Below, one piece after another: positions 28,289-36,995 of a stretch of 64,000 nucleotides of DNA. The notes beneath the pieces are model-generated. The model was given only the letters and a program-made list of their open reading frames with translations. It ran no database searches and was not told the DNA's origin. This stretch comes from Pseudonocardia kunmingensis (lineage in GTDB: Bacteria > Actinomycetota > Actinomycetes > Mycobacteriales > Pseudonocardiaceae). The stretch covers positions 2,480,001 to 2,544,000 of the forward strand of contig NZ_VFPA01000001.1 in the NCBI RefSeq assembly GCF_006716445.1, read 5' to 3'. Both the position numbers and the translations under genes were made by a program. The number at the start of each line of letters is the position of its first letter. Position 1 is the stretch's first letter.

Positions 28289-29055
28289 GGGCTACCGAAG
28301 CCTGCCGCTCCCAGTGCCGCGCGCCCGTCGGCGCCCGCCACGAACTCCTGGAACTCCCGCGCCAGGTCGGCCGACGGCGCGTCGGCGATCACGGCGATCG
28401 GGTAGTCGTTGACCGCCTGCGCCGCCTCGGGGAACTCGATCCCCTGCACGTCGTCGCCCGCGGCGGCGACGTCGGTGGCGTAGACCAGCCCCGCGTCGGC
28501 ATTGCCGCTGGTGACCTTCGCGAGGGTGGACTTGACGTCCGGCTCCTCGCTCACCGGGCTGAGCGTCACGCCCGTGGCCTGCTCGATGCGCTCCGTGGCC
28601 GACCCGCAGGGCACCTGCGGCGCGCAGACGACGACCTGCAGGTCGGGACGGGCCAGGTCGGCGAAGGACGTGACGCCGGCCGGGTTGCCGGGCGGGGTGA
28701 CGATCTCCAGGACGTTGGTGGCGAACACGGCCGGCTCCCCGTCGACGAGACCGGCGTCCACGACCGTCTGCATCGTCGAGGTGTTGGCGGCGGCGAACAC
28801 GTCGGCGGGCCCGCCGTTGACGATCTGCTGGGCCAGGTCGGAGGAGGCACCGAAGTTGGACACGACGTCGACGCCGGGCCGGGCCTGCTCGAACTGCGGC
28901 TCCAACCGGCCGAACGCCTCGGTGAGCGAGGCGGCCGCGAACACGGTGAGCGTCCGCTCCTCCGGCGGGGCGGCCGACCCCCCGTCGCCCGCCCCGCTCC
29001 CGCACCCGGCCACGACCAGCACCGCGGCCGCCGCAGCCGACACCTTCGTCCTCAC
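28285..29055 (-). CDS. modA: Molybdate-binding lipoprotein
   Basis: A 256-residue substrate-binding protein. The signal ends in the lipobox VVAGC (Cys near 18), so it is anchored outside the membrane. The body has the ModA order: [34 protein letters not shown], then [13 protein letters not shown] and [22 protein letters not shown]. These correspond to the oxyanion-binding Ser residues and the conserved Tyr. GTG 29055 overlaps the stop of the preceding regulator (GTGA). It is the first transport gene of the mod operon. Confidence 0.94.
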   Translation of the reverse strand: MRTKVSAAAAAVLVVAGCGSGAGDGGSAAPPEERTLTVFAAASLTEAFGRLEPQFEQARPGVDVVSNFGASSDLAQQIVNGGPADVFAAANTSTMQTVVDAGLVDGEPAVFATNVLEIVTPPGNPAGVTSFADLARPDLQVVVCAPQVPCGSATERIEQATGVTLSPVSEEPDVKSTLAKVTSGNADAGLVYATDVAAAGDDVQGIEFPEAAQAVNDYPIAVIADAPSADLAREFQEFVAGADGRAALGAAGFGSP

Positions 29056-29456
29056 GAGCCCACCCCCGGCGTCTCGACCACCACGGTGGTCGACTTGATC
29101 ACGGCCACGGCGAGCGCGCCGGGCTCGAGGCCCATCTCCCGCACCGCCTCGCTCGACATCAACGAGACGATCCGGTGCGGGCCGCACTGCAGTTCGACCT
29201 GCGCCATCACCCGGTCCGTGACGACTGCCGTGACGAGCCCGACCAGCCGGTTGCGCGCCGAGCGCTGCACGTCGGACGGGTCGGGGGCCGCGTTCGCGTG
29301 CTCCCGCGCGAACGCGGCGAGCGCCGCACCGTCGACGACCTTGCGGTTGGACGCGTCGACCTGCACGGGCAGCGCCCCGGCGTCGACCCAGCGGCGCACG
29401 GTGTCGTCACTGACTCCGAGTAGCCGAGCGGCCTCGGCGATCCTGAACTGCGGCAC
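29052..29456 (-). CDS. HTH-TOBE molybdate-type regulator
   Basis: A 134-residue protein. Residues 1-50 are a MerR/excisionase-type helix-turn-helix (RIAEAARLLGVSDDTVRRWVD). Residues 68-130 form a single TOBE/Mop domain (RNRLVGLVTAVVTDRVMAQV, SLMSSEAVREMGLEPG, AVIKSTTVVVE), which binds molybdate. It heads the modABC operon and is coupled to modA, so it probably represses the operon when molybdate is plentiful, like ModE but with a different DNA-binding part. The start GTG 29456 has no evident ribosome site, and the mRNA may be leaderless. Confidence 0.88.
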   Translation of the reverse strand: MPQFRIAEAARLLGVSDDTVRRWVDAGALPVQVDASNRKVVDGAALAAFAREHANAAPDPSDVQRSARNRLVGLVTAVVTDRVMAQVELQCGPHRIVSLMSSEAVREMGLEPGALAVAVIKSTTVVVETPGVGS

Positions 29457-29524
29457 GATCGAGACAATAGTTCCGCGGATGCGACTACGACCAGCGGCAC
29501 CCCGTCCTGTGGTTGGGTGCAGCC

Positions 29525-30730
29525 GTGGACTTCGCACCCAGCGCCGCAGCTGCCGACCACACCGCGCGCATGCGCGCCTTCCTCGACGAGGAGGTGCTCC
29601 CCGCCGAGGCGACGTACGACGCGTTCCGCGCCGAGCGGCGCGGCACCCCGCAGGAGTGGGACCTCCCCCCGGTGGTCGAGGAGCTGAAGACGAAGGCCCG
29701 CGCCCGTGGCCTGTGGAACCTGTTCCTGCCGAGCGCGTCCGGCCTGTCCAACCTCGAGTACGCGCCGGTGGCCGAGGTGTCCGGCTGGTCGCCCGTGATC
29801 GCGCCCGAGGCGATCAACTGCCAGGCCCCCGACACCGGCAACATGGAGACCCTGCACCTGTTCGGCACGCCCGAGCAGAAGCAGGAGTGGCTCGAACCGC
29901 TGCTCGAGGGGCAGATCCGGTCCGGGTTCGCGATGACCGAGCCGGACGTCGCCTCGTCCGACGCCACGAACGTGCAGACCCGGATCCGCCGCGAGGGCGA
30001 CGAGTACGTGATCTCGGGGCGCAAGTGGTGGATCTCCGGCAGCGCCGACCCCCGCTGCAAGATCTTCATCGTCATGGGCAAGACCGACCCGGACGCGGCG
30101 ACGCACCGGCAGCAGTCGATGGTGCTCGTGCCCCGCGACACCCCGGGCCTGGAGATCAGGAGACACCTGCCGACGTTCGGCTACCAGGACCAGCACGGGC
30201 ATTCCGAGCTGCGGTTCCACGACGTGCGCGTGCCGGCGGCGAACCTGCTGGGCGAGGAGGGCGGCGGTTTCGCCATCGCCCAGGCCCGGCTCGGCCCCGG
30301 CCGCATCCACCACTGCATGCGCCTGATCGGGATGGCTGAACGCGCCATCGACCTCATGGTCCGCCGCGCCAAGGCCCGCACCGCGTTCGGACGCCCGCTC
30401 GCCGAGCAGGGCGTCGTGCGCGAGCAGATCGCCCAGTCGCGGATCGAGGTGGAGCAGGCGCGGCTGCTGGTCCTCAAGACGGCGTGGCTCATCGACAACC
30501 ACGGGGCGAAGGGCGCCGCCAGCGAGATCGCCGCGATCAAGGTCATCTGCCCCCGCATGGCGTGCGCCGTGATCGACCGAGCCCTGCAGGTCCACGGCGG
30601 CGCCGGCATGAGCGACGACACGCCGTTGGCCTACTTCTACGTCTGGGCGCGCGCCCTGCGGCTCGCCGACGGCCCCGACGAGGTCCACCTGCGCACGGTC
30701 GCCCGCCAGGAACTGGGGCGCCACGACTGA
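29525..30730 (+). CDS. Acyl-CoA dehydrogenase family protein
   Basis: A 401-residue FAD enzyme that would introduce a trans-2 double bond into an acyl-CoA. Visible hallmarks are [16 protein letters not shown] (FAD-contacting), [37 protein letters not shown] and the C-terminal [14 protein letters not shown]. The layout matches the ACAD10/11-like branch. GTG 29525 is chosen; TTG 29513 is possible. It is divergent from the mod operon, and its stop is followed by the 22-nt tandem array. Electron acceptor and chain length are unknown. Confidence 0.9.
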   Translation: MDFAPSAAAADHTARMRAFLDEEVLPAEATYDAFRAERRGTPQEWDLPPVVEELKTKARARGLWNLFLPSASGLSNLEYAPVAEVSGWSPVIAPEAINCQAPDTGNMETLHLFGTPEQKQEWLEPLLEGQIRSGFAMTEPDVASSDATNVQTRIRREGDEYVISGRKWWISGSADPRCKIFIVMGKTDPDAATHRQQSMVLVPRDTPGLEIRRHLPTFGYQDQHGHSELRFHDVRVPAANLLGEEGGGFAIAQARLGPGRIHHCMRLIGMAERAIDLMVRRAKARTAFGRPLAEQGVVREQIAQSRIEVEQARLLVLKTAWLIDNHGAKGAASEIAAIKVICPRMACAVIDRALQVHGGAGMSDDTPLAYFYVWARALRLADGPDEVHLRTVARQELGRHD

Positions 30731-30749
30731 CCCACCCGCGAGCCCCAAC

Positions 30750-30837
30750 GCGAGTCTCCCGTCCTGACAGCGCGAGCCTCCCGTTTCAGCAGCGCGAGTC
30801 TCCCGTCCTGACAGCGCGAGTCTCGCGTTCAGACAGG
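30750..30837 (+). repeat. 22-nt-period tandem array, family B, copy 2
   Basis: Units begin at 30750, 30772, 30794 and 30816, exactly 22 nt apart, each opening GCGAGTCTCCCGTCC or close to it. The consensus and period match the array at 4552, which lies on the other strand. Here too the array begins just after a stop codon (30730) and has the same orientation relative to the gene it follows. It fills the gap to the convergent gene ending at 30862. Confidence 0.9.
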
Positions 30838-30861
30838 GCGTGCAGCGCGTCGGGCGGCCGC

Positions 30862-31257
30862 TCAGAGCGGGTTCGGGGCCGACCGGGGCGGCGGCGCGTC
30901 CCGGGTCTCCGCGACCACGCTGCGGCCCGCGCCGGGCCGGGACTCCCACGCCCACTCCTCGTGCAGCTCGAGCCGCCCGTCGGGCAGCACCACCACCCGC
31001 GAGGTGCAGCGGCCGCTCGCCGTCGCGCCGTCGCGGTCGAGGTGGACGTAGCGGAAGGTCAGCTCGGCGCCCGAGCGCGTGCCGACGAGGTAGCCACGGG
31101 CCACGGCACCGCCCGCGTACTCCGCCCACACCACGGCACCGTCCTGGTGGTAGGCGAACCGCGTCTCACCACCCACGTCACCGTCGGCCGAGTTGCTGAC
31201 GCCCACGAAGACCCTGCCGTCGAGCCCGACGTCCGCCGCTGCGCGCTGCGCGTCCAT
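30862..31257 (-). CDS. Conserved hypothetical protein (beta-rich)
   Basis: A 131-residue protein composed mostly of predicted beta strands: GLDGRVFVGVSNSADGDVGGETRF, then YHQDGAVVWAEYAGGAVARGYLVG, and RLELHEEWAWES. This looks like a single beta-barrel domain seen in many bacteria without proven function. ATG 31257 is preferred over GTG 31278, since homologue-like sequence begins at about LDGRVF. It is divergent from moaA, with 156 nt between the starts, in which no clear regulatory element is visible. Confidence 0.75.
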   Translation of the reverse strand: MDAQRAAADVGLDGRVFVGVSNSADGDVGGETRFAYHQDGAVVWAEYAGGAVARGYLVGTRSGAELTFRYVHLDRDGATASGRCTSRVVVLPDGRLELHEEWAWESRPGAGRSVVAETRDAPPPRSAPNPL

Positions 31258-31413
31258 GGCCACAGTGGAGCAGGCCACGCAACTCGCCGATCAGCCAGGC
31301 GCCGCAGCGGCATCTGCGGGTCGATCCAGCGTTTGCAGACGCAGCTGCGGAGCGCCTGTGCGGCGCTTGCGCAAGATCCGTTCAAGACCGTTCCTGCCGG
31401 TTACGCTCGTGTC

Positions 31414-32475
31414 GTGACGGCAACCGAGCTCGGTCTCCCGGCAGTGCGACGGGCGGCCCCCCGCGACCCGGCCCGCCCCGCCGACCCGCGGCTCGTCGAC
31501 TCCTTCGGACGGGTCGCCACCGACCTGAGGATCTCCCTCACCGACCGCTGCAACCTGCGCTGCTCCTACTGCATGCCCGCGGAGGGCCTGGACTGGATGC
31601 CGCGCGATGAGCAGCTCACCGACGACGAGCTGATCCGGCTGATCACGATCGCGGTGCGCGACCTCGGCGTGGAGGAGCTGCGCTTCACCGGCGGCGAGCC
31701 GCTGCTGCGACGCGGCCTGGAGGGGTTGATCGCCGCCTCCGCCGCGCTGGAGCCCCGCCCCGACATCTCGCTCACCACCAACGGGATCGGGCTCGCCCGC
31801 CGCGCCGAGGCACTGGCCGCGGCAGGCGTCAACCGGCTCAACGTCTCCATGGACACGCTCCAGCAGGAGCGCTTCGCCACGATCACCCGCCGCGACCGGC
31901 TCTCCGACGTCCTGGACGGGCTCGCCGCAGCCCGGGCCGCGGGTCTGGGACCCGTGAAGATCAACAGCGTGCTGCTGCGCGGCGTGAACGACGACGAGGC
32001 CGTCCCGCTCCTGCGGTTCGCCCTCGACCACGGCTACGAGCTGCGCTTCATCGAGCAGATGCCGCTCGACGCGCAGCACGGCTGGGAACGCTCGGAGATG
32101 ATCACCGCGGGTGAGGTGATGGAGAAGCTGCGCGAGAGCTTCGCGCTCACCCCGGACCCCGCCGAACGCGGCGGCGCCCCGGCCGAGCGCTGGCTGGTCG
32201 ACGGCGGGCCGGCCGCGGTCGGCGTGATCGCCTCCGTCACGCGTCCGTTCTGCGGCGCGTGCGACCGCACCCGCCTCACGGCCGACGGCCAGGTCCGCTC
32301 CTGCCTGTTCGCGCGCACGGAGACCGACCTGCGCGCGATGCTGCGCGGCGGCTCGTCCGACGCGGAGATCGCCGACACCTGGCGCCACGCCATGTGGGGC
32401 AAGCTCGCCGGCCACGGCATCGACGACCCGGGCTTCCTGCAGCCGGACCGCCCGATGAGCGCGATCGGAGGCTGA
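31414..32475 (+). CDS. moaA: GTP 3',8-cyclase (molybdopterin step 1)
   Basis: A 353-residue radical SAM enzyme that converts GTP to 3',8-cyclo-7,8-dihydro-GTP for molybdenum cofactor synthesis. The SAM cluster is Cys46, Cys50, Cys53 (TDRCNLRCSYCMP). The C-terminal cluster is in FCGACDRTRLTADGQVRSC, and the essential C-terminal Gly-Gly is present. RFTGGEPLLRRG is the SAM-contacting GGE motif. GTG 31414 starts one codon after a GTC. It is followed by moaD after one base. It serves the molybdenum hydroxylase in this window and other Mo enzymes. Confidence 0.95.
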   Translation: MTATELGLPAVRRAAPRDPARPADPRLVDSFGRVATDLRISLTDRCNLRCSYCMPAEGLDWMPRDEQLTDDELIRLITIAVRDLGVEELRFTGGEPLLRRGLEGLIAASAALEPRPDISLTTNGIGLARRAEALAAAGVNRLNVSMDTLQQERFATITRRDRLSDVLDGLAAARAAGLGPVKINSVLLRGVNDDEAVPLLRFALDHGYELRFIEQMPLDAQHGWERSEMITAGEVMEKLRESFALTPDPAERGGAPAERWLVDGGPAAVGVIASVTRPFCGACDRTRLTADGQVRSCLFARTETDLRAMLRGGSSDAEIADTWRHAMWGKLAGHGIDDPGFLQPDRPMSAIGG

Positions 32476-32476
32476 C

Positions 32477-32743
32477 GTGACGACCAGCACCGCCACCGTG
32501 ACGATCCGCTACTTCGCCGCCGCCCGGGCCGCCGCCGGCGTCGAGACCGAACCACTGGCTCTGCCGGACGGCGCCACCGTCGACGACGTGCTCGCCGCCG
32601 CCCGCGCCCGGCACGGCGCCGAGCTCGCCCGCGTGCTCGACCGCTGCAGCTTCCTGCTCGACGAGGTCGCGGTGCGCGACCGCGCGACGGCGGTACCCGC
32701 AGGCGCCACCGTGGACGTGCTGCCGCCCTTCGCCGGAGGCTGA
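32477..32743 (+). CDS. moaD: Molybdopterin synthase sulfur carrier subunit
   Basis: An 88-residue ubiquitin-like MoaD/ThiS-fold protein: TVTIRYFAAARAAAG, DGATVDDVLAAA, then CSFLLDEVAVRD and the closing VDVLPPFAGG. The terminal Gly-Gly is thiocarboxylated and donates sulfur to precursor Z through MoaE. GTG 32477 follows the moaA stop by one base, so the two are cotranscribed. MoaE, MoaB and MoeA are not in this window. Confidence 0.93.
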   Translation: MTTSTATVTIRYFAAARAAAGVETEPLALPDGATVDDVLAAARARHGAELARVLDRCSFLLDEVAVRDRATAVPAGATVDVLPPFAGG

Positions 32744-32762
32744 GCCACCGCCGCGAGGCGCT

Positions 32763-32829
32763 CACACACCGATCGTGGTGCTGCCACACCGACTGCAGTC
32801 GGTGTGTGAGCTATGAAATCGGTGTGCCA
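32763..32829. repeat. Nested inverted repeat, family A, copy 2
   Basis: Outer CACACCGA and TCGGTGTG enclose a perfect hairpin CACACCGACTGCAGTCGGTG. It begins 19 nt after the moaD stop. A further copy follows about 66 nt downstream, and both lie in the 3'-3' gap to the gene ending at 32966. Confidence 0.85.
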
Positions 32830-32895
32830 ACGGGCATGGCGCAAACGCGAGCCGGGTCGGCGTCGGCTCATCGCCACTCGCGGCCGCCCGCCCCG

Positions 32896-32963
32896 CGCAC
32901 ACCGATTGCCGCGCCCACGCACCGACTGCGGTCGGTGTGTCAGCGAGGAAGTCGGTGCGCGAG
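32896..32963. repeat. Nested inverted repeat, family A, copy 3
   Basis: Same plan as copy 2: outer CGCACACCGA with TCGGTGCGCGAG and an inner GCACCGACTGCGGTCGGTGT. It ends three nucleotides before the stop of the minus-strand gene at 32966. With copy 2 it makes a direct pair with a spacing of about 133 nt start to start, each copy serving one of the two convergent genes. Confidence 0.85.
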
Positions 32964-32965
32964 CC

Positions 32966-33253
32966 CTATGGCGGCTGCGGAACGGCGTCGCCCGCGGTCC
33001 CCCGCACGGCGGCGAGCACCTCCGTCGCCTCCGTCTCCCCTGCTCGCGCGGCCGTCGCGACGAGGGCGGCGAGCGTCCGGCACACGGTCGTCCGACCGGT
33101 GCGGGTCGCCACCGTCCAGGCGCCAGGGACCGCGCGCACCGTGAGCCCCGGGCACACCGACGCCACCGCCCGGGCCACCGCGGCCCGCCGGCGCGGCCCG
33201 GCCACGAGCGCACCGGCCGGGTCCGGCGGGGGCCCACCGCACGCCCCGCACAT
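32966..33253 (-). CDS. Small cysteine-motif hypothetical protein
   Basis: A 95-residue protein beginning MCGACGGPP, a CxxC knuckle at the very N-terminus. It continues as helix and strand (ARAVASVCPGLTVRAVP, RTTVCRTLAALVATAARAG). ATG 33253 overlaps the deacetylase stop by one base (TGATG), so the two are coupled. I do not recognise a characterised family; a small metal-binding accessory protein is one possibility. The frame reads sensibly in hydrophobicity, unlike the alternative antisense frames. Confidence 0.6.
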   Translation of the reverse strand: MCGACGGPPPDPAGALVAGPRRRAAVARAVASVCPGLTVRAVPGAWTVATRTGRTTVCRTLAALVATAARAGETEATEVLAAVRGTAGDAVPQPP

Positions 33254-34128
33254 CAGCGCGGACGGCGCTGCAGGAAGTCCTGCGCGATCGCGTCGAACGT
33301 CGACCAGCGCACGCCGTCGTGCCCGGAGATGTGCTCGATCAGCCGCTCCAGCATCAGCAGCACCTGCGGCCGCCCGGAGACGTCGGGGTGGATCGTGAAG
33401 GTGAAGACGGCGTAGTCGCTCTCGCGGTACACCCAGTCGAACTGGTCGCGCCACATCTCCTCGATGTGGCGCGGGTTGACGAAGCCGTGGCTGTTCGGGC
33501 TGGACTTGATGAACATCATCGGCGGCAGGTCGTCGAGGTACCAGCTCGCCGGGATCTCGACGAGGTCGGTCTCCTCGCCGCGCACCAACGGCTTCATCCA
33601 TTCGCGGGCGGGCCGGTCGTAGTCGATCGGCGTCCACGAGTCGCCGACCCGCACGTAGTACGGCTCGAAGTCGCGGTGCATCAGCGAGTGGTCGTAGGTG
33701 ATCCCCCGCTCGACCAGCAGCTCGTTGGTGACGCGGGAGAACTCCCACCACGGTGCGACGTAGCCGGTGGGACGGCGGCCCGATCGCTGCGTGATGAGCT
33801 CGATGCAGTGGTCGAGGATGTCGGACTCCTGCTCGCGGGTCATCGCGATCGGGTTCTCGTGGCTGTAGCCGTGCACGCCGATCTCGTGCCCGGCGGCGAC
33901 GATCTCGTCGAACTGCTCGGGGAACGTCTCGATCGAGTGCCCGGGCCAGAACCACGTGGACGGCAGGTCGTAGCGGGCGAGCATGCGGTTGATCCGGGGC
34001 ACGCCGACCTCGCCGGCGAAGATCCCCCGGGAGATGTCACCCGGCGAGTCCTCCCCGCCGTAGGAGCCCAGCCAGCCGCCCACGGCGTCGACGTCGATCC
34101 CGAACGCTACGAAGATCTCCTTGGCCAT
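33253..34128 (-). CDS. Polysaccharide deacetylase-like (NodB-fold) hydrolase
   Basis: A 291-residue metal-dependent deacetylase-like protein. It starts [20 protein letters not shown] (the metal/catalytic Asp region), then [14 protein letters not shown], and the NodB metal motif [11 protein letters not shown] with both histidines. [10 protein letters not shown] supplies the Arg/Pro-Trp region, and a later [11 protein letters not shown] holds the final His. This is closer to the allantoinase/PuuE-like cytoplasmic branch than to exported chitin deacetylases, as there is no signal peptide. Substrate unknown. ATG 34128 precedes MAKEIF. Confidence 0.85.
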   Translation of the reverse strand: MAKEIFVAFGIDVDAVGGWLGSYGGEDSPGDISRGIFAGEVGVPRINRMLARYDLPSTWFWPGHSIETFPEQFDEIVAAGHEIGVHGYSHENPIAMTREQESDILDHCIELITQRSGRRPTGYVAPWWEFSRVTNELLVERGITYDHSLMHRDFEPYYVRVGDSWTPIDYDRPAREWMKPLVRGEETDLVEIPASWYLDDLPPMMFIKSSPNSHGFVNPRHIEEMWRDQFDWVYRESDYAVFTFTIHPDVSGRPQVLLMLERLIEHISGHDGVRWSTFDAIAQDFLQRRPR

Positions 34129-34164
34129 GGGGCAGTACACCACCAGGAGCCGGGCGTCGCAGCA

Positions 34165-34212
34165 GTAGGAAAAAACCTACGCTTGACAGGTAGGTTTCTT
34201 CCTACCTATTGT
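34165..34212 (+). promoter_or_regulatory. Promoter with operator palindromes for the VOC/ArsR operon
   Basis: TTGACA at 34183-34188 and TATTGT at 34207-34212 are separated by 18 nt, a near-consensus housekeeping promoter that would start mRNA only a few bases before ATG 34220. The spacer is itself a palindrome, GGTAGGTTTCTTCCTACC (34189-34206). A second palindrome, GTAGGAAAAAACCTAC (34165-34180), adjoins the -35 box. A repressor bound to the spacer would block RNA polymerase; the ArsR protein encoded in the operon is the likely ligand. Confidence 0.82.
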
Positions 34213-34219
34213 TCCGCGC

Positions 34220-34579
34220 ATGGCGATCACACAGATCAGGACCCTGACGGTGTTCGTGTCCGACCAGGACCGGGCCAAGGCCTTCTACGCCGACCTGCTC
34301 GGCTTCGAGGTGCGCAGCGACCAGGTGGTGGGCGACAACCGCTGGCTGGAGGTGGTGCCGCGCCAGGGTGCGAGCGCGATCGCGCTGCACCGCCCCTTCC
34401 CCGGGGCGAGCCCGGGCACCAGCCGCGGGATCATCCTCCAGACCGACGACCTGGACGCCGACTGCGCCGCGCTCACCGACGCGGGGGTCGCGGTCGACGG
34501 GCCGAACGACCTGCCCTGGGGTCGGCAGGCGACGTTCGCCGACCCGGACGGCAACGGCTTCGTCCTGTCCGCCCGGTGA
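34220..34579 (+). CDS. VOC-family (glyoxalase/bleomycin-resistance-like) protein
   Basis: A 119-residue vicinal-oxygen-chelate protein with two beta-alpha-beta-beta-beta modules: IRTLTVFVSDQDRAKAFYADLLGFEV, then GIILQTDDLDADCAALTDAGV and ATFADPDGNGFVLS. The usual metal ligands (His/Glu) are only partly evident, so it may bind or isomerise a substrate without classical glyoxalase I activity. First gene of the operon with the ArsR and SRPBCC genes, driven by the promoter just upstream. Confidence 0.88.
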   Translation: MAITQIRTLTVFVSDQDRAKAFYADLLGFEVRSDQVVGDNRWLEVVPRQGASAIALHRPFPGASPGTSRGIILQTDDLDADCAALTDAGVAVDGPNDLPWGRQATFADPDGNGFVLSAR

Positions 34580-34623
34580 TGCCGCTTGCCCGCGACCTCC
34601 CGCTGATGATGGGGTGTGCGGCG

Positions 34624-34968
34624 ATGCCGCAGCGCGCCAAGTCCTCCCCGGCCGACCGGGTGTTCGCCGCCCTGGCCAACCCCACGCGTCGCGACGTCCT
34701 CGACCTGCTCCTGGAGGGTCCGCGCCCCGTGCAGGACATCGCCGAGCGGTTCGACATGGCGCGCCCGAGCGTCTCGGAGCACCTCAAGGTCCTCCGGGAC
34801 GCGGGGCTGGTCAGCGAGACCCGGCACGGCCGGCAGCGCCTCTACGCCGTCGAGCCGGACCCGTTGCAGGACCTGCAGCAGTGGCTCGCCCCGTACGAGC
34901 GGTTCTGGCGGCGGAAGCTGGCCGGGCTCGGCGAGTTCCTCGACGCGCAGCAGGCGGGCGACTCATGA
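34624..34968 (+). CDS. ArsR-family winged-helix repressor
   Basis: A 114-residue regulator. The winged HTH reads RVFAALANPTRRDVLDLLLEG, VQDIAERFDMARPSVSEHLKVLRDAGLVSETRHGRQRLY, and a C-terminal helix carries the usual LAPYERFWRRKL. No metal-binding Cys pair is present, so it belongs to the non-metal branch commonly paired with SRPBCC/AHSA1 genes. Start ATG 34624 is the family-like start; ATG 34579 would overlap the VOC stop (TGATG) and is possible. It probably binds the palindromes at 34165-34206. Confidence 0.9.
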   Translation: MPQRAKSSPADRVFAALANPTRRDVLDLLLEGPRPVQDIAERFDMARPSVSEHLKVLRDAGLVSETRHGRQRLYAVEPDPLQDLQQWLAPYERFWRRKLAGLGEFLDAQQAGDS

Positions 34969-35414
34969 TCGACGACGACCTCTCCGTGATCCACGTCGAC
35001 CAGTTCCTCGCCCACCCGCCGGACCGGGTGTGGCAGGCGTTGACCGATCCCGAACTGCTCGCCGCGTGGTTCATGCCGGGCGACTTCGCGCCCGTCGTCG
35101 GCCACCGCTGCACGTTCCGCGCCGAGCCGATCGAGGCGACCAGCTTCAGCGGGCTCATCGCGTGCGAGGTGCTCGAGGTGCACCCCGAGCAGCTGCTGCG
35201 CTACAGCTGGGCGGACGCCCACCGCCCCGACGGGCTCGACTCGACCGTCACCTGGACGCTCCGCCCCGAGGGCCGCGGCACCCGCCTGTTTCTCGAGCAC
35301 CGCGGGTTCGACCCCGACGACCCGGTCCAGCAGCTGTCGCGCACGATCATGAGCGGCGGGTGGCGCAGCCACGTGCTCCGCAGGCTCGAACGGCACCTCG
35401 CGACGGCCGGCTGA
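34965..35414 (+). CDS. SRPBCC/AHSA1-like protein
   Basis: A 149-residue helix-grip protein of the activator-of-Hsp90-ATPase-like (AHSA1) type: HVDQFLAHPPDRVWQALTDPELLAAWFMPGDF, then LRYSWADAHRPDG and GTRLFLEHRGFD. ATG 34965 overlaps the ArsR stop by four bases (ATGA). ArsR plus SRPBCC is a very common two-gene unit, where the SRPBCC protein is thought to bind a hydrophobic ligand. Here the VOC protein is added. Function remains open. Confidence 0.9.
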   Translation: MIDDDLSVIHVDQFLAHPPDRVWQALTDPELLAAWFMPGDFAPVVGHRCTFRAEPIEATSFSGLIACEVLEVHPEQLLRYSWADAHRPDGLDSTVTWTLRPEGRGTRLFLEHRGFDPDDPVQQLSRTIMSGGWRSHVLRRLERHLATAG

Positions 35415-35417
35415 GCC

Positions 35418-35867
35418 TCACCTGGCCCGGCCGTCGCGCAGCATCGCCACCGACTTCTCGATCCGCCGCAGCCGGGTCTCCTCCTTCTTGGCGCCCTCGA
35501 CGGAGAGGACGTGCCACCGCTTGTCGCTGTAGGAGATCCCGGCGAAGAACTCCGCGGCGGCCGGTTCGCGTTCCAGCGCGGCGGCGAAGTCGGCGGGCAG
35601 CTCCACCTCGCGGGGACGGCTGTCCAGCTCGAGGGTGACGTCCACCTGGTCACCGGCGGCGACGCCCGCCGCCGCCCGGTTCTCCGCGCTGAGCGGGATC
35701 AGGAACCGCCCGCCCATCACGGCGACCGTGCTGCGGTAGGTGTGGTCGCCGATGGTCACGCTCACGGCGGGGCGCCTGCCGGAGCCGAGCTGCTCGACGA
35801 CGTGTGCGGGCACCTCGAAACCGGTCGCGGTCTTGCCGCCGAGCTCGATCGTGGCGCGGAACCGCAT
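35418..35867 (-). CDS. YdeI/OmpD-associated (DUF1905-type) protein
   Basis: A 149-residue protein with an N-terminal DUF1905 beta domain (FRATIELGGKTATGFEVPAHVVEQLG, GDHTYRSTVAVMGGRFLIPLS) and a C-terminal YdeI helical segment (FFAGISYSDKRWHVLSVEGAKKEETRLRRIEKSVAMLRDG). ATG 35867 has a GAGAGG run upstream; a longer GTG or ATG start is not needed. It is convergent with the SRPBCC gene, with only three bases between stops. Cellular role not established. Confidence 0.82.
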   Translation of the reverse strand: MRFRATIELGGKTATGFEVPAHVVEQLGSGRRPAVSVTIGDHTYRSTVAVMGGRFLIPLSAENRAAAGVAAGDQVDVTLELDSRPREVELPADFAAALEREPAAAEFFAGISYSDKRWHVLSVEGAKKEETRLRRIEKSVAMLRDGRAR

Positions 35868-35924
35868 GGGGCCCCCTCTCCGTCCTCGGCGCATCAGACC
35901 CGATCGCGGACGGCGCCCGCAAGG

Positions 35925-36929
35925 TCAGCCGACGACGTCGCGGTAGCCGCGCCACGTGCGGGCGGGCGTCGTCACCGTCTCCGCCGCGAGCATCCCGTGC
36001 GCGATCGCCCGGCTCACGACGTCGGCCGCGGCGGCGTGCAGGGCGACGAGCCCGGGGACGTCCGGCGCCGGGCGGGCGGCCGTCGACAGCGCGAACACGG
36101 CGTCGCCGTCGCTCGCGGTGTGCGCCGGCACGACGGCGCGGGCGAGCCCGTCGTGGCCCATCGTCGCCAGCCGCCCGCACCCCGCCTTGTCCAGGGTGAC
36201 GTCCGTGGCGACGACGGCCAGGGTCGTCGCCGTGCCGAGGTTCAGCAACGGCCGCGGCGCGGCGCTCAACTCGTCGAGGGCGGTGGCGCTCACCTCGACC
36301 GGCGGGAACTCACCCGGCAGGCCCGCGCGCACCCCGTACAGCTGCCCGGTGGCCGGGTCGACGGCCGAACCGGCCGCGTTCACCACGGCCAGCGCCGCGA
36401 CCACCGAGCCGTCGTCGAGCACGACGCTGGCCGTGCCGACCCCGCCCTTGAGACCACCGGCCTGGGCCCCGGTGCCGGCCCCGACGACGCCCTGCGGCAC
36501 CGGCCCGTCGGCCGCCGCGTCGTAGGCGGCGGCGCCGGTGCTCGCGTCCGGCCGCGCGGCGAAGTCGCCCCCGCGGCCGAGGTCGAACACCACGGCGCCG
36601 GGGACGATCGGCACCACCCCGCCCGCCATCGGGAACCCGACGCCGGCAGCCTCCAGCCGGCTCATCACCCCGGTGGCGGCGGCGAGCCCGTAGGCGCTGC
36701 CGCCGCTCAGCACCACCGCGTGCACGCGCTGCACCGTGGCGTCCGGTCGCAGCAGATCGGTCTCGCGGGTGCCGGGTGCGGCTCCGCGGACGTCCACGCC
36801 CGCAACGGCCCCGCCCTCCGGTGCCAAGACGACCGTCGTGCCCGAGAGGGCGCCGGGGCCGTCGAGGGCGGCGTGGCCGACGCGGATGCCGGGGACGTCG
36901 GTCAGGGCGTTGTGCGGTCCGGGGCGCAT
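35925..36929 (-). CDS. P1-family (DmpA/L-aminopeptidase-like) peptidase
   Basis: A 334-residue Ntn-hydrolase-type enzyme. Hallmarks include NALTDVPGIRVGHA at the N-terminus, VLSGGSAYGLAAATGVM, and the segment LKGGVGTASVVLDDG, where family members self-cleave before a Ser/Thr. The later DKAGCGRLATMGHDGLAR is also typical. Members hydrolyse N-terminal D- or L-residues or beta-peptides. The GTASVVL segment offers a nucleophile candidate but I cannot fix it. ATG 36929 is short and convenient; it is divergent from the oxygenase gene at 36996. Confidence 0.86.
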   Translation of the reverse strand: MRPGPHNALTDVPGIRVGHAALDGPGALSGTTVVLAPEGGAVAGVDVRGAAPGTRETDLLRPDATVQRVHAVVLSGGSAYGLAAATGVMSRLEAAGVGFPMAGGVVPIVPGAVVFDLGRGGDFAARPDASTGAAAYDAAADGPVPQGVVGAGTGAQAGGLKGGVGTASVVLDDGSVVAALAVVNAAGSAVDPATGQLYGVRAGLPGEFPPVEVSATALDELSAAPRPLLNLGTATTLAVVATDVTLDKAGCGRLATMGHDGLARAVVPAHTASDGDAVFALSTAARPAPDVPGLVALHAAAADVVSRAIAHGMLAAETVTTPARTWRGYRDVVG

Positions 36930-36995
36930 CCGGTCATCATCCCCGTGTCCGGTTCCCGCCAGCGAGCGCACGCGACCGCGCCGAGAGTGGACGCC

